Source of the DNA: Klebsiella quasivariicola
GTDB taxonomy: Bacteria > Pseudomonadota > Gammaproteobacteria > Enterobacterales > Enterobacteriaceae
DNA length: 64,000 nt
Direction: 5' to 3'
NCBI RefSeq assembly: GCF_002269255.1
Contig: NZ_CP022824.1
Location: 62,001 to 126,000, forward strand
Numbering within the stretch: the first letter of the stretch is position 1; every line of letters starts with the position of its first letter. Of the stretch, positions 8,724 through 17,539 are shown piece after piece. The notes beneath the pieces are model-generated. The model was not told where the DNA came from. It worked only from the letters and a program-made list of their open reading frames with translations, and made no database searches. The position numbers and the translations under genes are program-made.

Positions 8724-9638
8724 ATGAATATCAAACAGCCACAATACACCTTCTCCGCACTTGCCCTGGCGGTTGTCGTCGGACTGAGCGGACCGGCTCT
8801 GGCCCAATCGGCGGCAGGTTCTAGCCCAGGTGCTTCAGCACCCTCTGCCGCATCCAAGGCGGCACAGCCACAGGTAGATGACAAGGCCGCCCGGGAAGCC
8901 GATAAAAAGCGTGCCGAGCTCACTCAAGACGCCATCACGGCGCTCACCAAGACCCAGGAGGCTTTGACCCTCCTTGATGCAAACAAGACCAAGGAGGCGC
9001 TTGCTGCGCTGGAACTGGCCAGCGGAAAGCTGGAACTGGTATTGGCACGCGACGCCAAACTTGCTTTGGCGCCGGTCGATGTACGCGTCATCACCCACGA
9101 TATCCACGCCAACGTGGAATCGGTAAAGAAAGCGGTCAAGTTGTCTCGGGAGTTGTTGGGTGATGGCGAGGTGCAAAAGGCCCGGCCCATCGTTGCCAAT
9201 CTGGCCAGCGAAATCGTAATCCAAACCGACAACCTTCCGATGGCAACGTACCCGGCAGCGATCAAATCGGCCGCACGGCTCATCGACAGCGGCAAGATCG
9301 ACAACGCCAAAGCGGAACTCGCCCGAGCACTGAACACGCTGGTGGTGACCTCGGTCGCCTTTCCTCTGCCCGTGCTACGGGCCGAAGCCGCGATGGCAAA
9401 AGCTGAAAAGCTGGCCGAGACCGACAGGCGCGATGCCAAGCAGAACGAGGAGCTCAGCACCTTGCTGTCGTCCGTGCGCACGGAGATCGAGATGGCGCAG
9501 ATCCTGGGTTATGGCAAGAAGGCGGACTTCAAACCCATCTTCGATCAGGTGAAGTCCATTGAGCAAAAGTCGGCTGGTGGCAAAAGCGGCAAGGGATGGT
9601 TCGACGAGTTGAAGACGCGCATCCAAAAGCTGTTTTGA
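8724..9638 (+). CDS. yfdX1: YfdX-family protein 1, exported
   Basis: A 304-residue member of the YfdX family, whose E. coli member is linked to acid and heat stress; the molecular role is not settled. Residues 1-28 form a signal peptide ending ALAQ, so a periplasmic site is likely. The body is mainly amphipathic helix with two related halves, and it ends in a GKGWFDELK motif followed by LF. The ATG at 8724 begins the signal peptide, so upstream in-frame codons are excluded. Its paralog follows 102 bp downstream. Confidence 0.88.
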   Translation: MNIKQPQYTFSALALAVVVGLSGPALAQSAAGSSPGASAPSAASKAAQPQVDDKAAREADKKRAELTQDAITALTKTQEALTLLDANKTKEALAALELASGKLELVLARDAKLALAPVDVRVITHDIHANVESVKKAVKLSRELLGDGEVQKARPIVANLASEIVIQTDNLPMATYPAAIKSAARLIDSGKIDNAKAELARALNTLVVTSVAFPLPVLRAEAAMAKAEKLAETDRRDAKQNEELSTLLSSVRTEIEMAQILGYGKKADFKPIFDQVKSIEQKSAGGKSGKGWFDELKTRIQKLF

Positions 9639-9647
9639 GGTGATGAA

Positions 9648-9696
9648 GGGGCTGACTGCTCTGTCGGTCAGTCTCGCGATGTTCGCATTCAGCCCC
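9648..9696 (+). other. Structured spacer between yfdX1 and yfdX2
   Basis: GGGGCTGA (9648-9655) pairs with TCAGCCCC (9689-9696), and a smaller CTGAC/GTCAG hairpin can form inside. No U-run follows, so it may be an RNA-processing or stabilising structure rather than a terminator. Confidence 0.45.
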
Positions 9697-9740
9697 AATA
9701 GATTCGCCTATTTTCACTATCTCATACGAGGCATATCACC

Positions 9741-10628
9741 ATGAATGAGCAAACACCGAATCCCAATGCGACGAACGAAGGAAAAAACGAACAGGCCGCG
9801 GTAAGCAGCCTTCCTGTCAGTCCAGAGTCCAAGCCTGAAGTCGTCACGGAGGTACAGCCTGAGGTTCAGAAAGAAACGGACTCGCAGGCGGCAGACAAAC
9901 GTAAACAAGTCCTCGATGAGGCAGTCTCGGCCTTGTCGCTGACCAAATCAGCGCTGGCCGCACTTGACGGCAAGGACACTGCACGCGCATTGGCAACGCT
10001 GGCCGAAGTGACGGGAAAGCTGGAGCTGATCGTCGCGCGCGAACCCACGCTCGCCCTGGCCGGCGTTGATGTGCGCACCATCGTGCACGACTTGTTCGCC
10101 AACACGGAAACCATTGAGGCGATGACCGACGAGGCGCTGGATGCCCTCAAACATGGCGAGGTGCAACAGGCTCGCCACGTGCTGGCTTTGCTGGCCAGTG
10201 AAATCGTGATCACGGTCACCAGCATCCCTTTGGCGTCCTATCCCGCAGCCGTGAAGGCAGTCGTGCCGCTGATCGATCAGGGCAAGATCGAAGAAGCCAA
10301 AGCCGCGCTGCAGTCAGCGCTCAGCACGCTGGTCGAGGAGCGCAGCGTGCTTCCGCTGCCCGTCCTGCGTGCGAAGCTGCTCCTGAAGCGCGCCGAGCCC
10401 CTGGTAGAAGATGGTCAGCGCAGCGAAGCATCCAATGAGCGCCTGGAGACATTGTTGAACGAAGCCCGGCAGCAGTTGGAAATGGCAGAACTGCTGGGCT
10501 ATGGAAAAAGGAAGGACTTTGAGCCCCTGTACGCTGAACTCAAGAAAATCAAGGAAAAGACGGGAGGGGGAGGCTGCGGAAAAGGCTGGCTCGATGAAGT
10601 CAAGGCAAAACTGTCCAGGTTGTTCTGA
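9741..10628 (+). CDS. yfdX2: YfdX-family protein 2
   Basis: A 295-residue paralog of the preceding protein, with the same helical core (LELIVAREPTLALAGVDVR, VLPLPVLRAKLLL) and the same C-terminal GKGW-DE-K...LF motif. Unlike yfdX1 it has a polar, Glu/Pro-rich N-terminus with no signal peptide visible, so it is probably cytoplasmic. The pair may therefore work on both sides of the inner membrane. Tandem yfdX genes are a normal part of this locus. Confidence 0.87.
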   Translation: MNEQTPNPNATNEGKNEQAAVSSLPVSPESKPEVVTEVQPEVQKETDSQAADKRKQVLDEAVSALSLTKSALAALDGKDTARALATLAEVTGKLELIVAREPTLALAGVDVRTIVHDLFANTETIEAMTDEALDALKHGEVQQARHVLALLASEIVITVTSIPLASYPAAVKAVVPLIDQGKIEEAKAALQSALSTLVEERSVLPLPVLRAKLLLKRAEPLVEDGQRSEASNERLETLLNEARQQLEMAELLGYGKRKDFEPLYAELKKIKEKTGGGGCGKGWLDEVKAKLSRLF

Positions 10629-10637
10629 AACCGCTGG

Positions 10638-10664
10638 AGAGGGGGCGCATAGCGCCCCCTCTCT
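10638..10664 (+). terminator. Strong hairpin after yfdX2
   Basis: A perfect 12-bp stem, GAGAGGGGGCGC (10638-10649) against 10653-10664, with a 3-base loop. It is followed by TTG rather than a long T-run. It probably separates an sHSP-yfdX transcript from the hdeD transcript, or gives partial read-through. Confidence 0.7.
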
Positions 10665-10717
10665 TGTCCCATGAGTGTTTGATTTTTTATTTTGTATAGA
10701 TCTTTAGGAGATATTGC

Positions 10718-11359
10718 ATGAAAACAGACACCATCGCCAATTCCAATGCGGATGACCCCACCAAAGCACTGTGTTCGCTGAGCCAAAATTGGTGGCTTTT
10801 TGTGCTGCGCGGTGTCTTGGCATTGATTTTTGCAGCCCTCGCGTTCTGGATGCCACAATCGGCTCTGTTGGCCATGACCATCATGTTCGGCGCATTTTCC
10901 TTGGTCAATGGCGCGTTCAACTTGTTTGCAGCGGTGCGCCATATCCAGAAAAAAGAGCGCTGGGGCTGGCTGCTGTTCAGCGGCATTGTCGGCATACTTA
11001 CGGGCGTCGTCGTCCTGGTTGCTCCTTGGGTCGCCACGATAGTCTTGGCTTCTTTTTTATGGGCTAGCGTGGGCTTCTGGGCGATTTTCACCGGTGTGCT
11101 GGAGATATCCGCCGCCGTTCGGCTGCGTCGGGAAATCAAGGGTGAAATCTGGCTTGCCCTCAGTGGACTGCTCTCGATTATCCTTGGTGCTATCGTCTTG
11201 TGGATATTTTTTACCCGTCCGGTCGAGTCATTCGTGGCCGCAGGCTGGCTGTTGGGTTTCCATGCGGCAGTCTATGGCGTCACGCTTTTGTTCTTGAGTT
11301 GGAGTCTTCGCAAACGCGCCTGGGGTAAGAGCGTGCCAAACCAAAATCTATGGATATGA
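10718..11359 (+). CDS. hdeD: HdeD-family membrane protein
   Basis: HdeD proteins are inner-membrane proteins of the acid-stress response; their activity is unknown. The 213-residue protein has six predicted membrane helices (for example VLRGVLALIFAALAFW, LLFSGIVGILTGVVVLVA and WLALSGLLSIILGAIVLWIFF) arranged as two-helix repeats, typical for DUF308/HdeD. TTTAGGAGAT precedes the ATG at 10718. It sits at its usual place after the yfdX pair. Confidence 0.88.
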   Translation: MKTDTIANSNADDPTKALCSLSQNWWLFVLRGVLALIFAALAFWMPQSALLAMTIMFGAFSLVNGAFNLFAAVRHIQKKERWGWLLFSGIVGILTGVVVLVAPWVATIVLASFLWASVGFWAIFTGVLEISAAVRLRREIKGEIWLALSGLLSIILGAIVLWIFFTRPVESFVAAGWLLGFHAAVYGVTLLFLSWSLRKRAWGKSVPNQNLWI

Positions 11360-11407
11360 GCATCCTCGATTCATGCCTCCATAGAAATGACATCGAAGGA
11401 GTCATAC

Positions 11408-12553
11408 ATGCAGATACAATATAGCTATCGAGCTATCGACAAAGAGTTTCATGAACCTTGGCAGAGAGCTTTGGGAAATGTGATCGAGCACGCCCTCAAG
11501 CCATTGCTCGACAAACACACTAAAGATTCAGCGCGACTTCAAATCGTCCTTGATCGCGACAAGATCAAGCGGCAATTTCTGGCCAGTGGCTATATGCACC
11601 TGCCCGGCAAAAAGATTGTCAGCGTTACTGCATCACATGACGAGCTGACGCCCCTCGCGCAGATGCTCGCACAGTCGTTGTTCCGTCAGGCCAAGAAGCA
11701 TTTTGACCGACTGCATGCTCAGGATCAAATCAAGCGCAAAGCACGACGCGAGCGCTTGCGCGAGCTCAAGGTGCGGATTGCCGCAAAACCCGCATCAGCC
11801 GCCCATGAGGCCGAGGTGACCCGAATGCCTCTACTGTCGAAACTTGAGGCTGTCGCAAGGCGTGAGCTGGCTTATCTGCGGGCCGTCGGCGATTTACCGC
11901 GCGATTATCCGACGCTGCGCGACGTGGTGGATGAAGCGATTGTCCGAGCTAAGGTGGAATGGCAATCCGTGCCGGGGGAAAAAGAGGCTTACACCGGTCT
12001 TTTGAAGCATCTGTTCGCCGTCCTGGATAACGAAGTGGCAAGCAGCCGGCAATTTGGCGAATTCGTTTCTCTGGACGCGCCGGTCGAACCGGATGCCCAA
12101 GACGTGGCCGAGGCCATGGTGGAAGAGGAAATCTTCGAATTTTATCAGCACGATGACACACTCAAGCTGGCCGATATTTTCGCTGGCAGTCAGCATCCCG
12201 ATGTCGCAACGATCGCGGAACAGGAGGAGCTGATTGATCGGTCGAGCGAGTTCGCTTTTGCATTTGACCTGCTGAAGGACATGCCGCGTTTGTGGCGGCG
12301 CATTTTTCTGCTTATCCGTGTGGACGGGCTGAATGCCAGCAGCGTCTCTGAAATCCTGCTGATTCCTAGTAAGGAAGATGCTGTCCGAAGGTGGCTCATG
12401 CAGGCCGAAGCATTCATCGCTGCTCATCTGGAAGAGGCCGGAGTAAGCAAAAACGGGAACGATTGGATCCAAGGCGTTGATTGGTCGGCATTGTCTGTGA
12501 CCCGAAGCGAGGCAGCCTCACTGTGGTCCAAGGAGGCGAACCATGAAGAATGA
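11408..12553 (+). CDS. LHR protein with HPF-like N-terminus and sigma-factor-like C-terminus
   Basis: A 381-residue protein without an assigned function. Residues about 1-110 resemble ribosome-hibernation (HPF/sigma-54-modulation) proteins: a beta-alpha segment, then VSVTASHDELTPLAQMLAQS and a basic helix. The middle is acidic. Residues about 290-360 (FDLLKDMPRLWRRIFLLIRV, then LNASSVSEIL, then AVRRWLMQAEAFI) look like sigma-70 region 4 of an ECF factor. GAAGGAG lies 6 bases before the ATG at 11408. Its end overlaps trx by 11 bases. Both domain calls are weak pattern matches; a ribosome- or polymerase-directed role is inference. Confidence 0.7.
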   Translation: MQIQYSYRAIDKEFHEPWQRALGNVIEHALKPLLDKHTKDSARLQIVLDRDKIKRQFLASGYMHLPGKKIVSVTASHDELTPLAQMLAQSLFRQAKKHFDRLHAQDQIKRKARRERLRELKVRIAAKPASAAHEAEVTRMPLLSKLEAVARRELAYLRAVGDLPRDYPTLRDVVDEAIVRAKVEWQSVPGEKEAYTGLLKHLFAVLDNEVASSRQFGEFVSLDAPVEPDAQDVAEAMVEEEIFEFYQHDDTLKLADIFAGSQHPDVATIAEQEELIDRSSEFAFAFDLLKDMPRLWRRIFLLIRVDGLNASSVSEILLIPSKEDAVRRWLMQAEAFIAAHLEEAGVSKNGNDWIQGVDWSALSVTRSEAASLWSKEANHEE

Positions 12554-12983
12554 TCTTCACCTCGTCTGCCCGCATTGCCAGTCCATCAACCGCGTACCGA
12601 CTGCGAAGCTATCGGAACATCCCAACTGTGGCCGCTGCCAGCAGCCCTTGTTCACGGGCGAGCCCATCGAGTTGACTACGGCGACGTTCTCGCGCCACGT
12701 GGAGCGCAGCGATCTGCCGCTGCTGGTCGATTTCTGGGCGCCATGGTGCGGGCCGTGCAAGATGATGGCGCCACAGTTCCAGCAAGCGGCGCACCAGCTC
12801 GAACCGAGGATCCGGCTGGCGAAGGTGAATACCGAGGCTGAGCCCCACCTGGCCGCGCAGTTCGGTATCCGCAGCATCCCGACGCTCGCCCTGTTCCAGG
12901 GTGGGCGGGAGATCGCCCGTCAGGCCGGCGCGATGGGCGCGCAGGACATCGTGCGCTGGACGTCGACGCAAGTGGGGCGCTGA
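12543..12983 (+). CDS. Thioredoxin-2-type thioredoxin of the LHR
   Basis: A disulfide reductase of 146 residues. It begins with a zinc-binding module (Cys9, Cys12, Cys29, Cys32) like TrxC, followed by a thioredoxin fold with the active site WCGPC (68-72) and the cis-proline in RSIPTL. No signal peptide is seen, so it acts in the cytoplasm. The zinc module in TrxC is tied to oxidative stress. It overlaps the gene before it, and kefC begins 3 bases after its stop. Confidence 0.92.
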   Translation: MKNDLHLVCPHCQSINRVPTAKLSEHPNCGRCQQPLFTGEPIELTTATFSRHVERSDLPLLVDFWAPWCGPCKMMAPQFQQAAHQLEPRIRLAKVNTEAEPHLAAQFGIRSIPTLALFQGGREIARQAGAMGAQDIVRWTSTQVGR

Positions 12984-12986
12984 CCG

Positions 12987-14696
12987 ATGCAGGGCTTGCT
13001 CGGCACTACGCTAATCCTGCTGGCGGCTTGCAGCCTGGCGGCGATGGCCACGGCGGCGTTCAGAGTGCCCGCCTTGCTGGGGTATCTCTCTGTCGGCGTT
13101 GTACTGGGCCCCTCAGTCATCGGCGTGATCGCGCCGGGGGAGACGCTGAGCTTTCTGTCCGAGCTGGGCGTGGCGCTGCTGTTGTTCATGGTCGGACTGG
13201 AATTCTCCCTCGGAGACTTCTGGCTCGCCCGCAGGACGGTGCTGATGGCGGGCGCTCTGCAGATGATCGCCGTGGCCCCGCCGCTGATCCTGCTATTGAT
13301 GTGGCTGGGGCAGCCCGGCCAGAGCGCCGCGCTGCTCGGCACTGCGGCGGCCATGTCGTCCACGGCGCTGGTCAGCCGACAACTGGCCGACCAAGGCGAG
13401 CTCACCACCCGCCACGGACGCAGTGCCATCGCCGTGCTGGTCTTTCAGGACCTGGCCAGCGTGCCCCTGCTGGCCTTGCTGGCGATCTGGGCGCGCGGCG
13501 AGTCGCCGAAGATCGAGCATGTGCTGCTTGAAGTATTCGGTGTGCTGCTGCTGTTCGCGGCAGCGGCCCTCGTCTCGCGCCGTCTGTTGCATGGCCTGCT
13601 GGGCTGGGTGGCGCGGCGGGGCCACGAGGAATCGTTCGTGCTCGTCTCCTTGTGCGTGGTGGTGGCTGCCGCCGCTGCTGCGCACGCGGTCGGCGTATCC
13701 GCCGCCCTGGGGGCCTTCCTCGCCGGGATGGTGCTGGGCGAGAGCGACTTCCGGCACCACATGGAAAGCCACCTCAGGCCGTTTCGCGATGTGTTGTCGG
13801 GCGTGTTCTTCGTGACCATCGGCCTGCAACTGGACGCAGCACAGATTCTTTCGGCACCGCTGGCGGTGCTGGCGTGGCTGGTGGTGCTGGTACCGGTCAA
13901 GATCCTGCTCAATACGCTGGCCTTGCGGGCGACGCGCCTGTCCGCCCTCGATGCCTGGCGCACGGGCATAGCGTTGGGGCACGGCGGCGAGTTCGCCCTG
14001 CTGTTGTTGGGCACGGTCTTGCAGCAGCATCTGATCCCCGCGACCGTCGTCCAACCCATGCTGGTCGCGCTGGTGCTCAGCATGGCCCTGGCACCGCTAC
14101 TGATCCGCCATCACGATGTACTTGCCCGGTTCTTGAGCCGCACCGGCGGCGTCATTCAGCCACCCCAGGCTGAAGAAGTCGAGATCGCCGCGCAGACGAC
14201 GCGATATCGAGACCATGTCATCGTTTGCGGCGCGGGCGAGCTTGGCCTGACAGTCAGCGAGATTCTTCGCCACGCCGGCGTGGCGCATCTGCTGCTGGAG
14301 GCGGACGCGCAGAAGGTAGAGGCCGCGCGTGCCGCCGGCGCGCCGGTGTTCCATGGCGATGCCAGTCGGCCCGATACCTTGCTGGCTGCCGGCTTGACGC
14401 ATGCGCACTTGGTGGTGCTAACGTTCGCCCATGCCCAGCAAGCGTTGCGCATCGCCCAGGCGATTGCCGAGCGCCGTCCGGCGCTAACCTTGTGGGTGTC
14501 ATGCAGAAGTACGACCGCGGCCGATGCATTTCGCGCCATGCCTAACGTGCGCGTGTATCAGCAATCCTTTGCCGCAGCTATTGGGCTGGCGGAACAGGTG
14601 ATGTCGACGCTTGGCATGTCGACCGAGTTGATTGAAGGACACATCAGCGCAATGCGCCGCCGTCTCGACAGCAGCCGTTTTCCAGGGAGTTCATAG
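12987..14696 (+). CDS. KefC-type monovalent cation:proton antiporter
   Basis: A CPA2-family K+/H+ antiporter of 569 residues. About 12-13 membrane helices fill residues 1-385 (including AALLLFMVGLEFSLGDF and LGAFLAGMVLGESDF), then a TrkA-N Rossmann domain starts at about 412 (HVIVCGAGELGLTV) that would bind nucleotide. No glutathione-site residues could be judged by eye, so KefB and KefC cannot be told apart. A role in protecting the cytoplasm from oxidants or acid is inferred from the family and the locus. Confidence 0.85.
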   Translation: MQGLLGTTLILLAACSLAAMATAAFRVPALLGYLSVGVVLGPSVIGVIAPGETLSFLSELGVALLLFMVGLEFSLGDFWLARRTVLMAGALQMIAVAPPLILLLMWLGQPGQSAALLGTAAAMSSTALVSRQLADQGELTTRHGRSAIAVLVFQDLASVPLLALLAIWARGESPKIEHVLLEVFGVLLLFAAAALVSRRLLHGLLGWVARRGHEESFVLVSLCVVVAAAAAAHAVGVSAALGAFLAGMVLGESDFRHHMESHLRPFRDVLSGVFFVTIGLQLDAAQILSAPLAVLAWLVVLVPVKILLNTLALRATRLSALDAWRTGIALGHGGEFALLLLGTVLQQHLIPATVVQPMLVALVLSMALAPLLIRHHDVLARFLSRTGGVIQPPQAEEVEIAAQTTRYRDHVIVCGAGELGLTVSEILRHAGVAHLLLEADAQKVEAARAAGAPVFHGDASRPDTLLAAGLTHAHLVVLTFAHAQQALRIAQAIAERRPALTLWVSCRSTTAADAFRAMPNVRVYQQSFAAAIGLAEQVMSTLGMSTELIEGHISAMRRRLDSSRFPGSS

Positions 14697-14698
14697 TC

Positions 14699-15196
14699 AT
14701 GAAATCAAAACGCCTTAACCCATTTCAGGTCTTGCGTGACCAATTGGCCATCATGAGTTTTTACGAGCGCTTCGAGCAGGTCGTCGCGCTCGTGCTGTCG
14801 GCGGTGATCGCCGTCATCATCATGGTGTCGCTGTTCCAGCTCATCTCCATCGTCTTCACGCTGCTGGTTCTCGATGCCTTCAATCCCCTGGACCACAAGG
14901 TATTCCAGAGCGTGTTCGGCATGATCATGACGCTCTTGATCGCGATGGAGTTCAAGCATTCCATCGTGCGCGTGGCGCTGCGTCGGGACAGCATCATCCA
15001 GGTTAAGACGGTGGTCCTGATCGCGGTGATCGCACTCTCCCGCAAGTTCGTGATCCTCGACTCCGACGCGAGCCCCGCAAAGATATCCGCGCTGGCAGGC
15101 GCCACGCTGGCTCTGGGTGCGACCTACTGGCTGCTGCGCAAGCGCGGCGACCGCGCCGCCGAGACCTCTGAGCATGACCCGTCATCATCCGAGTGA
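14699..15196 (+). CDS. PsiE-family inner-membrane protein
   Basis: A 165-residue protein with four hydrophobic helices (about 25-50, 60-85, 100-120, 125-145) and charged ends. PsiE (phosphate-starvation-inducible) proteins have no known activity. It starts 2 bases after the kefC stop, and the next gene starts inside its last codons, so the three are co-translated. It is a regular member of the locus. Confidence 0.8.
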   Translation: MKSKRLNPFQVLRDQLAIMSFYERFEQVVALVLSAVIAVIIMVSLFQLISIVFTLLVLDAFNPLDHKVFQSVFGMIMTLLIAMEFKHSIVRVALRRDSIIQVKTVVLIAVIALSRKFVILDSDASPAKISALAGATLALGATYWLLRKRGDRAAETSEHDPSSSE

Positions 15197-16139
15197 TCCG
15201 CGCACTGTGCTCTTGCAACACCGCTGGCTCAACCGCCTGCAGACCGGGCTGTTGGTCCTGACCCTGGTCGGGATCGCAGCCGCAGCAGGGAGACTGCCAT
15301 TTGGGGAAGGCTGCCTGTGGCTCGCGCTGTTTGCCGTTGCAGGTGCGTTGCTGCTGGACCCGGTAGCCGCGTCGGCGCTGAGCTTGCGCCTGTACCGCGT
15401 ACGGACCTTGCACCCGCAACAAGCCCACGAGATGTGGGCCCTGTTGCGCGAGCTGCCCGCCCGTGCCGGTTTGCCCGCCACGCCGGTGCCGCACTATGTG
15501 CCCAGTGCCGTCGTCAACGCCTTCGCCACCGGATCGAAGCAGGAGGCATCGATCGCCCTCACCGATGGCCTGCTGCGCAGCCTGAGCCCACGCGAGCTGG
15601 CGGGTGTGTTCGCGCACGAGGTCGCGTACATCGCTAATGAGGATCTGCGTGTCATGGGGCTGGCGGATTCCGTCAGTCGCCTCACGTGCCTACTGGCCCT
15701 TATGGGACAGATCGCGATCCTGCTCAGCCTGCCCGCGCTGCTGGTTGGCGCGGCGGAGGTCTATTGGCCTGGTCTATTGTTATTGGCCGCATCGCCCCAA
15801 CTGGCCCTGCTCGCACAGCTCGGCTTGTCTCGCGTGCGTGAGTTCGACGCTGACCACCTTGCGGCGGAACTGACTGGCGACCCGCAGGGGCTGGCGTCCG
15901 CGCTGGCGAAAATCGAGCGGGTCAGCCGCTCCTGGCGTGCCTGGCTATGGCCGGGATGGGGCAATCCCGAGCCCTCCTGCTTGCGCACGCGTCCGGCAAC
16001 GCAAGAGCGCATCGCACGCCTGCTGACGTTGGCGCCTTGGCCAGCATCAGCGTTGCCACTCCGCGCGCCCCATTTTTTGCCGGAATCCGCTTTGGCGACG
16101 CGCCCACCGCGCTGGCGCCCGAGCGGGCTGTGGCGCTGA
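15174..16139 (+). CDS. M48-family (HtpX-like) peptidase with altered zinc motif
   Basis: HtpX-like membrane metalloproteases clear damaged membrane proteins. This 321-residue protein has helices near 22-40, 45-68, 170-190 and 195-215 and the M48 glutamate motif REFDAD (Glu223). The HEXXH site reads H148-E149-V-A-Y152: the second zinc histidine is tyrosine (TAC for CAC). That change would be expected to cripple zinc binding, so the protein may be inactive or a pseudoprotease. The ATG at 15174 overlaps psiE by 23 bases. Sequencing error must be excluded. Confidence 0.82.
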   Translation: MTRHHPSDPRTVLLQHRWLNRLQTGLLVLTLVGIAAAAGRLPFGEGCLWLALFAVAGALLLDPVAASALSLRLYRVRTLHPQQAHEMWALLRELPARAGLPATPVPHYVPSAVVNAFATGSKQEASIALTDGLLRSLSPRELAGVFAHEVAYIANEDLRVMGLADSVSRLTCLLALMGQIAILLSLPALLVGAAEVYWPGLLLLAASPQLALLAQLGLSRVREFDADHLAAELTGDPQGLASALAKIERVSRSWRAWLWPGWGNPEPSCLRTRPATQERIARLLTLAPWPASALPLRAPHFLPESALATRPPRWRPSGLWR

Positions 16140-16163
16140 TTGCCCATCAACAGGAGACGTCTC

Positions 16164-17315
16164 ATGGCCTATCTCGACCCGTACCAACGCCCCGCGCCGG
16201 ACCGCTTCGTCCGGCGCTGGCTCTTCATCACCGCCTGTATTGCCGCGCTCATGCTGCTGTGGCAGTTTCTGCCCGCCATCGAGGCCTGGTTCAGTCCGCG
16301 CGAGGCAGCAGAACGCACCGTGATGGCGCGTGGCGATCTGGCGGCGGACGAGAAAACCACCATCGAACTGTTCGAAAAATCACGCGCCTCGGTGGTCTAC
16401 ATCACCACCGCGCAATTAGTACGCGATGTCTGGACGCGCAACGTGTTCTCCGTGCCGCGCGGCACTGGCTCGGGCTTCATCTGGGACGACGCCGGCCACG
16501 TCGTCACCAACTTCCACGTCATCCAGGGCGCGTCCGAAGCCACCGTCAAACTGGCCGACGGCCGCGACTACCAGGCCGCGCTGGTGGGGACGAGCCCCGC
16601 GCACGACATCGCCGTGCTCAAGATCGGCGTCGGTTTCAAGCGCCCGCCGGCCGTGCCGGTCGGCACCAGTGCCGACCTCAAGGTGGGTCAGAAGGTGTTT
16701 GCTATCGGCAACCCCTTCGGCCTGGACTGGACGCTCACCACTGGTATCGTCTCCGCGCTCGACCGCTCGTTGCCGGGAGAAGCGGGCGGCCCGGCCATCG
16801 ATCACCTGATCCAGACCGACGCCGCCATCAACCCCGGCAATTCCGGTGGCCCGCTGCTCGATTCGGCTGGGCGGCTGATCGGCATCAATACCGCCATCTA
16901 CAGTCCGTCTGGCGCCTCGGCCGGCATAGGCTTTGCGGTGCCGGTCGATACCGTCATGCGCGTGGTGCCGCAACTCATAAAGACCGGCAAGTACATCCGT
17001 CCGGCGCTGGGCATCGAGGTGGATGAGCAGCTCAACACGCGTCTGCAGGCGCTGACCGGCAGTAAGGGCGTATTCGTATTGCGCGTGACGCCGGGCTCGG
17101 CGGCGCACAGGGCCGGGCTCGTCGGCGTCGAGGTCACCGCAGGCGGCATCGTGCCCGGCGATCGCGTTATCAGCATCGACGGTATCGCCGTTGACGACGT
17201 CACCACATTACAGGCCCGGCTAGACGACAAGAACGTTGGAGATGTTGTGGTCTTGTTAGTGGAGCGGGCCGGCAAGACTCGCGAGATGCTTGTGGAACTA
17301 CAACCGGGAGTTTGA
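16164..17315 (+). CDS. degP: DegP/HtrA-type serine protease, membrane-anchored
   Basis: An envelope quality-control protease of 383 residues. An N-terminal membrane anchor lies at about 18-38. The trypsin-like domain has the complete triad His118 (TNFHVI), Asp148 (AHDIAV) and Ser227 (GNSGGP), and one PDZ domain follows (about 285-375). There is only one PDZ, as in DegS, whereas chromosomal DegP has two. CAGGAGA precedes the ATG at 16164. It is the last gene of the heat-resistance locus, and 25 bp separate it from the M48 gene. Confidence 0.9.
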   Translation: MAYLDPYQRPAPDRFVRRWLFITACIAALMLLWQFLPAIEAWFSPREAAERTVMARGDLAADEKTTIELFEKSRASVVYITTAQLVRDVWTRNVFSVPRGTGSGFIWDDAGHVVTNFHVIQGASEATVKLADGRDYQAALVGTSPAHDIAVLKIGVGFKRPPAVPVGTSADLKVGQKVFAIGNPFGLDWTLTTGIVSALDRSLPGEAGGPAIDHLIQTDAAINPGNSGGPLLDSAGRLIGINTAIYSPSGASAGIGFAVPVDTVMRVVPQLIKTGKYIRPALGIEVDEQLNTRLQALTGSKGVFVLRVTPGSAAHRAGLVGVEVTAGGIVPGDRVISIDGIAVDDVTTLQARLDDKNVGDVVVLLVERAGKTREMLVELQPGV

Positions 17316-17539
17316 TGGAAAGTGGGTCATGGATCTGCACAGCGAAGCAGCCAAGCGACTTCAGCCTTGCGCCGAACTACGAGCCCTAGCTAGGGATGGT
17401 CTGAAGTAGCCCTGTATTTCCGGCTGGCTTCAGCCACTGCTGATTTTGAAAGCGGTGAATTGATCAAAAACGATCGGATCACTCGCTCATTTCGGTGCTT
17501 TCAGCCGTCGCGAGCACCTTGCGACGGCCATTTTCCGCA
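17316..17539. other. Right edge of the heat-resistance locus, non-coding
   Basis: I see no gene here. Two symmetrical motifs are visible: the palindrome CCCTAGCTAGGG at 17384-17395 and a hairpin with an 8-bp stem, GCCGTCGC (17504-17511) with GCGACGGC (17521-17528). The hairpin could end the degP transcript or belong to the end of the IS5-family fragment that follows. Confidence 0.4.

Noticed and set aside
12920..15175. Several long - strand frames opposite trx, kefC and psiE
   Set aside because: They are shadows of GC-rich genes whose + strand products have clear families.
15947..17026. A 359-codon + strand frame overlapping the M48 and degP genes
   Set aside because: Arg/Pro/His-rich frame-shifted reading of degP, which has an intact catalytic triad in its own frame.
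17384..17395. CCCTAGCTAGGG as a resolution or attachment site
   Set aside because: A 12-bp palindrome alone, without a recombinase gene or a repeated copy, is not enough.
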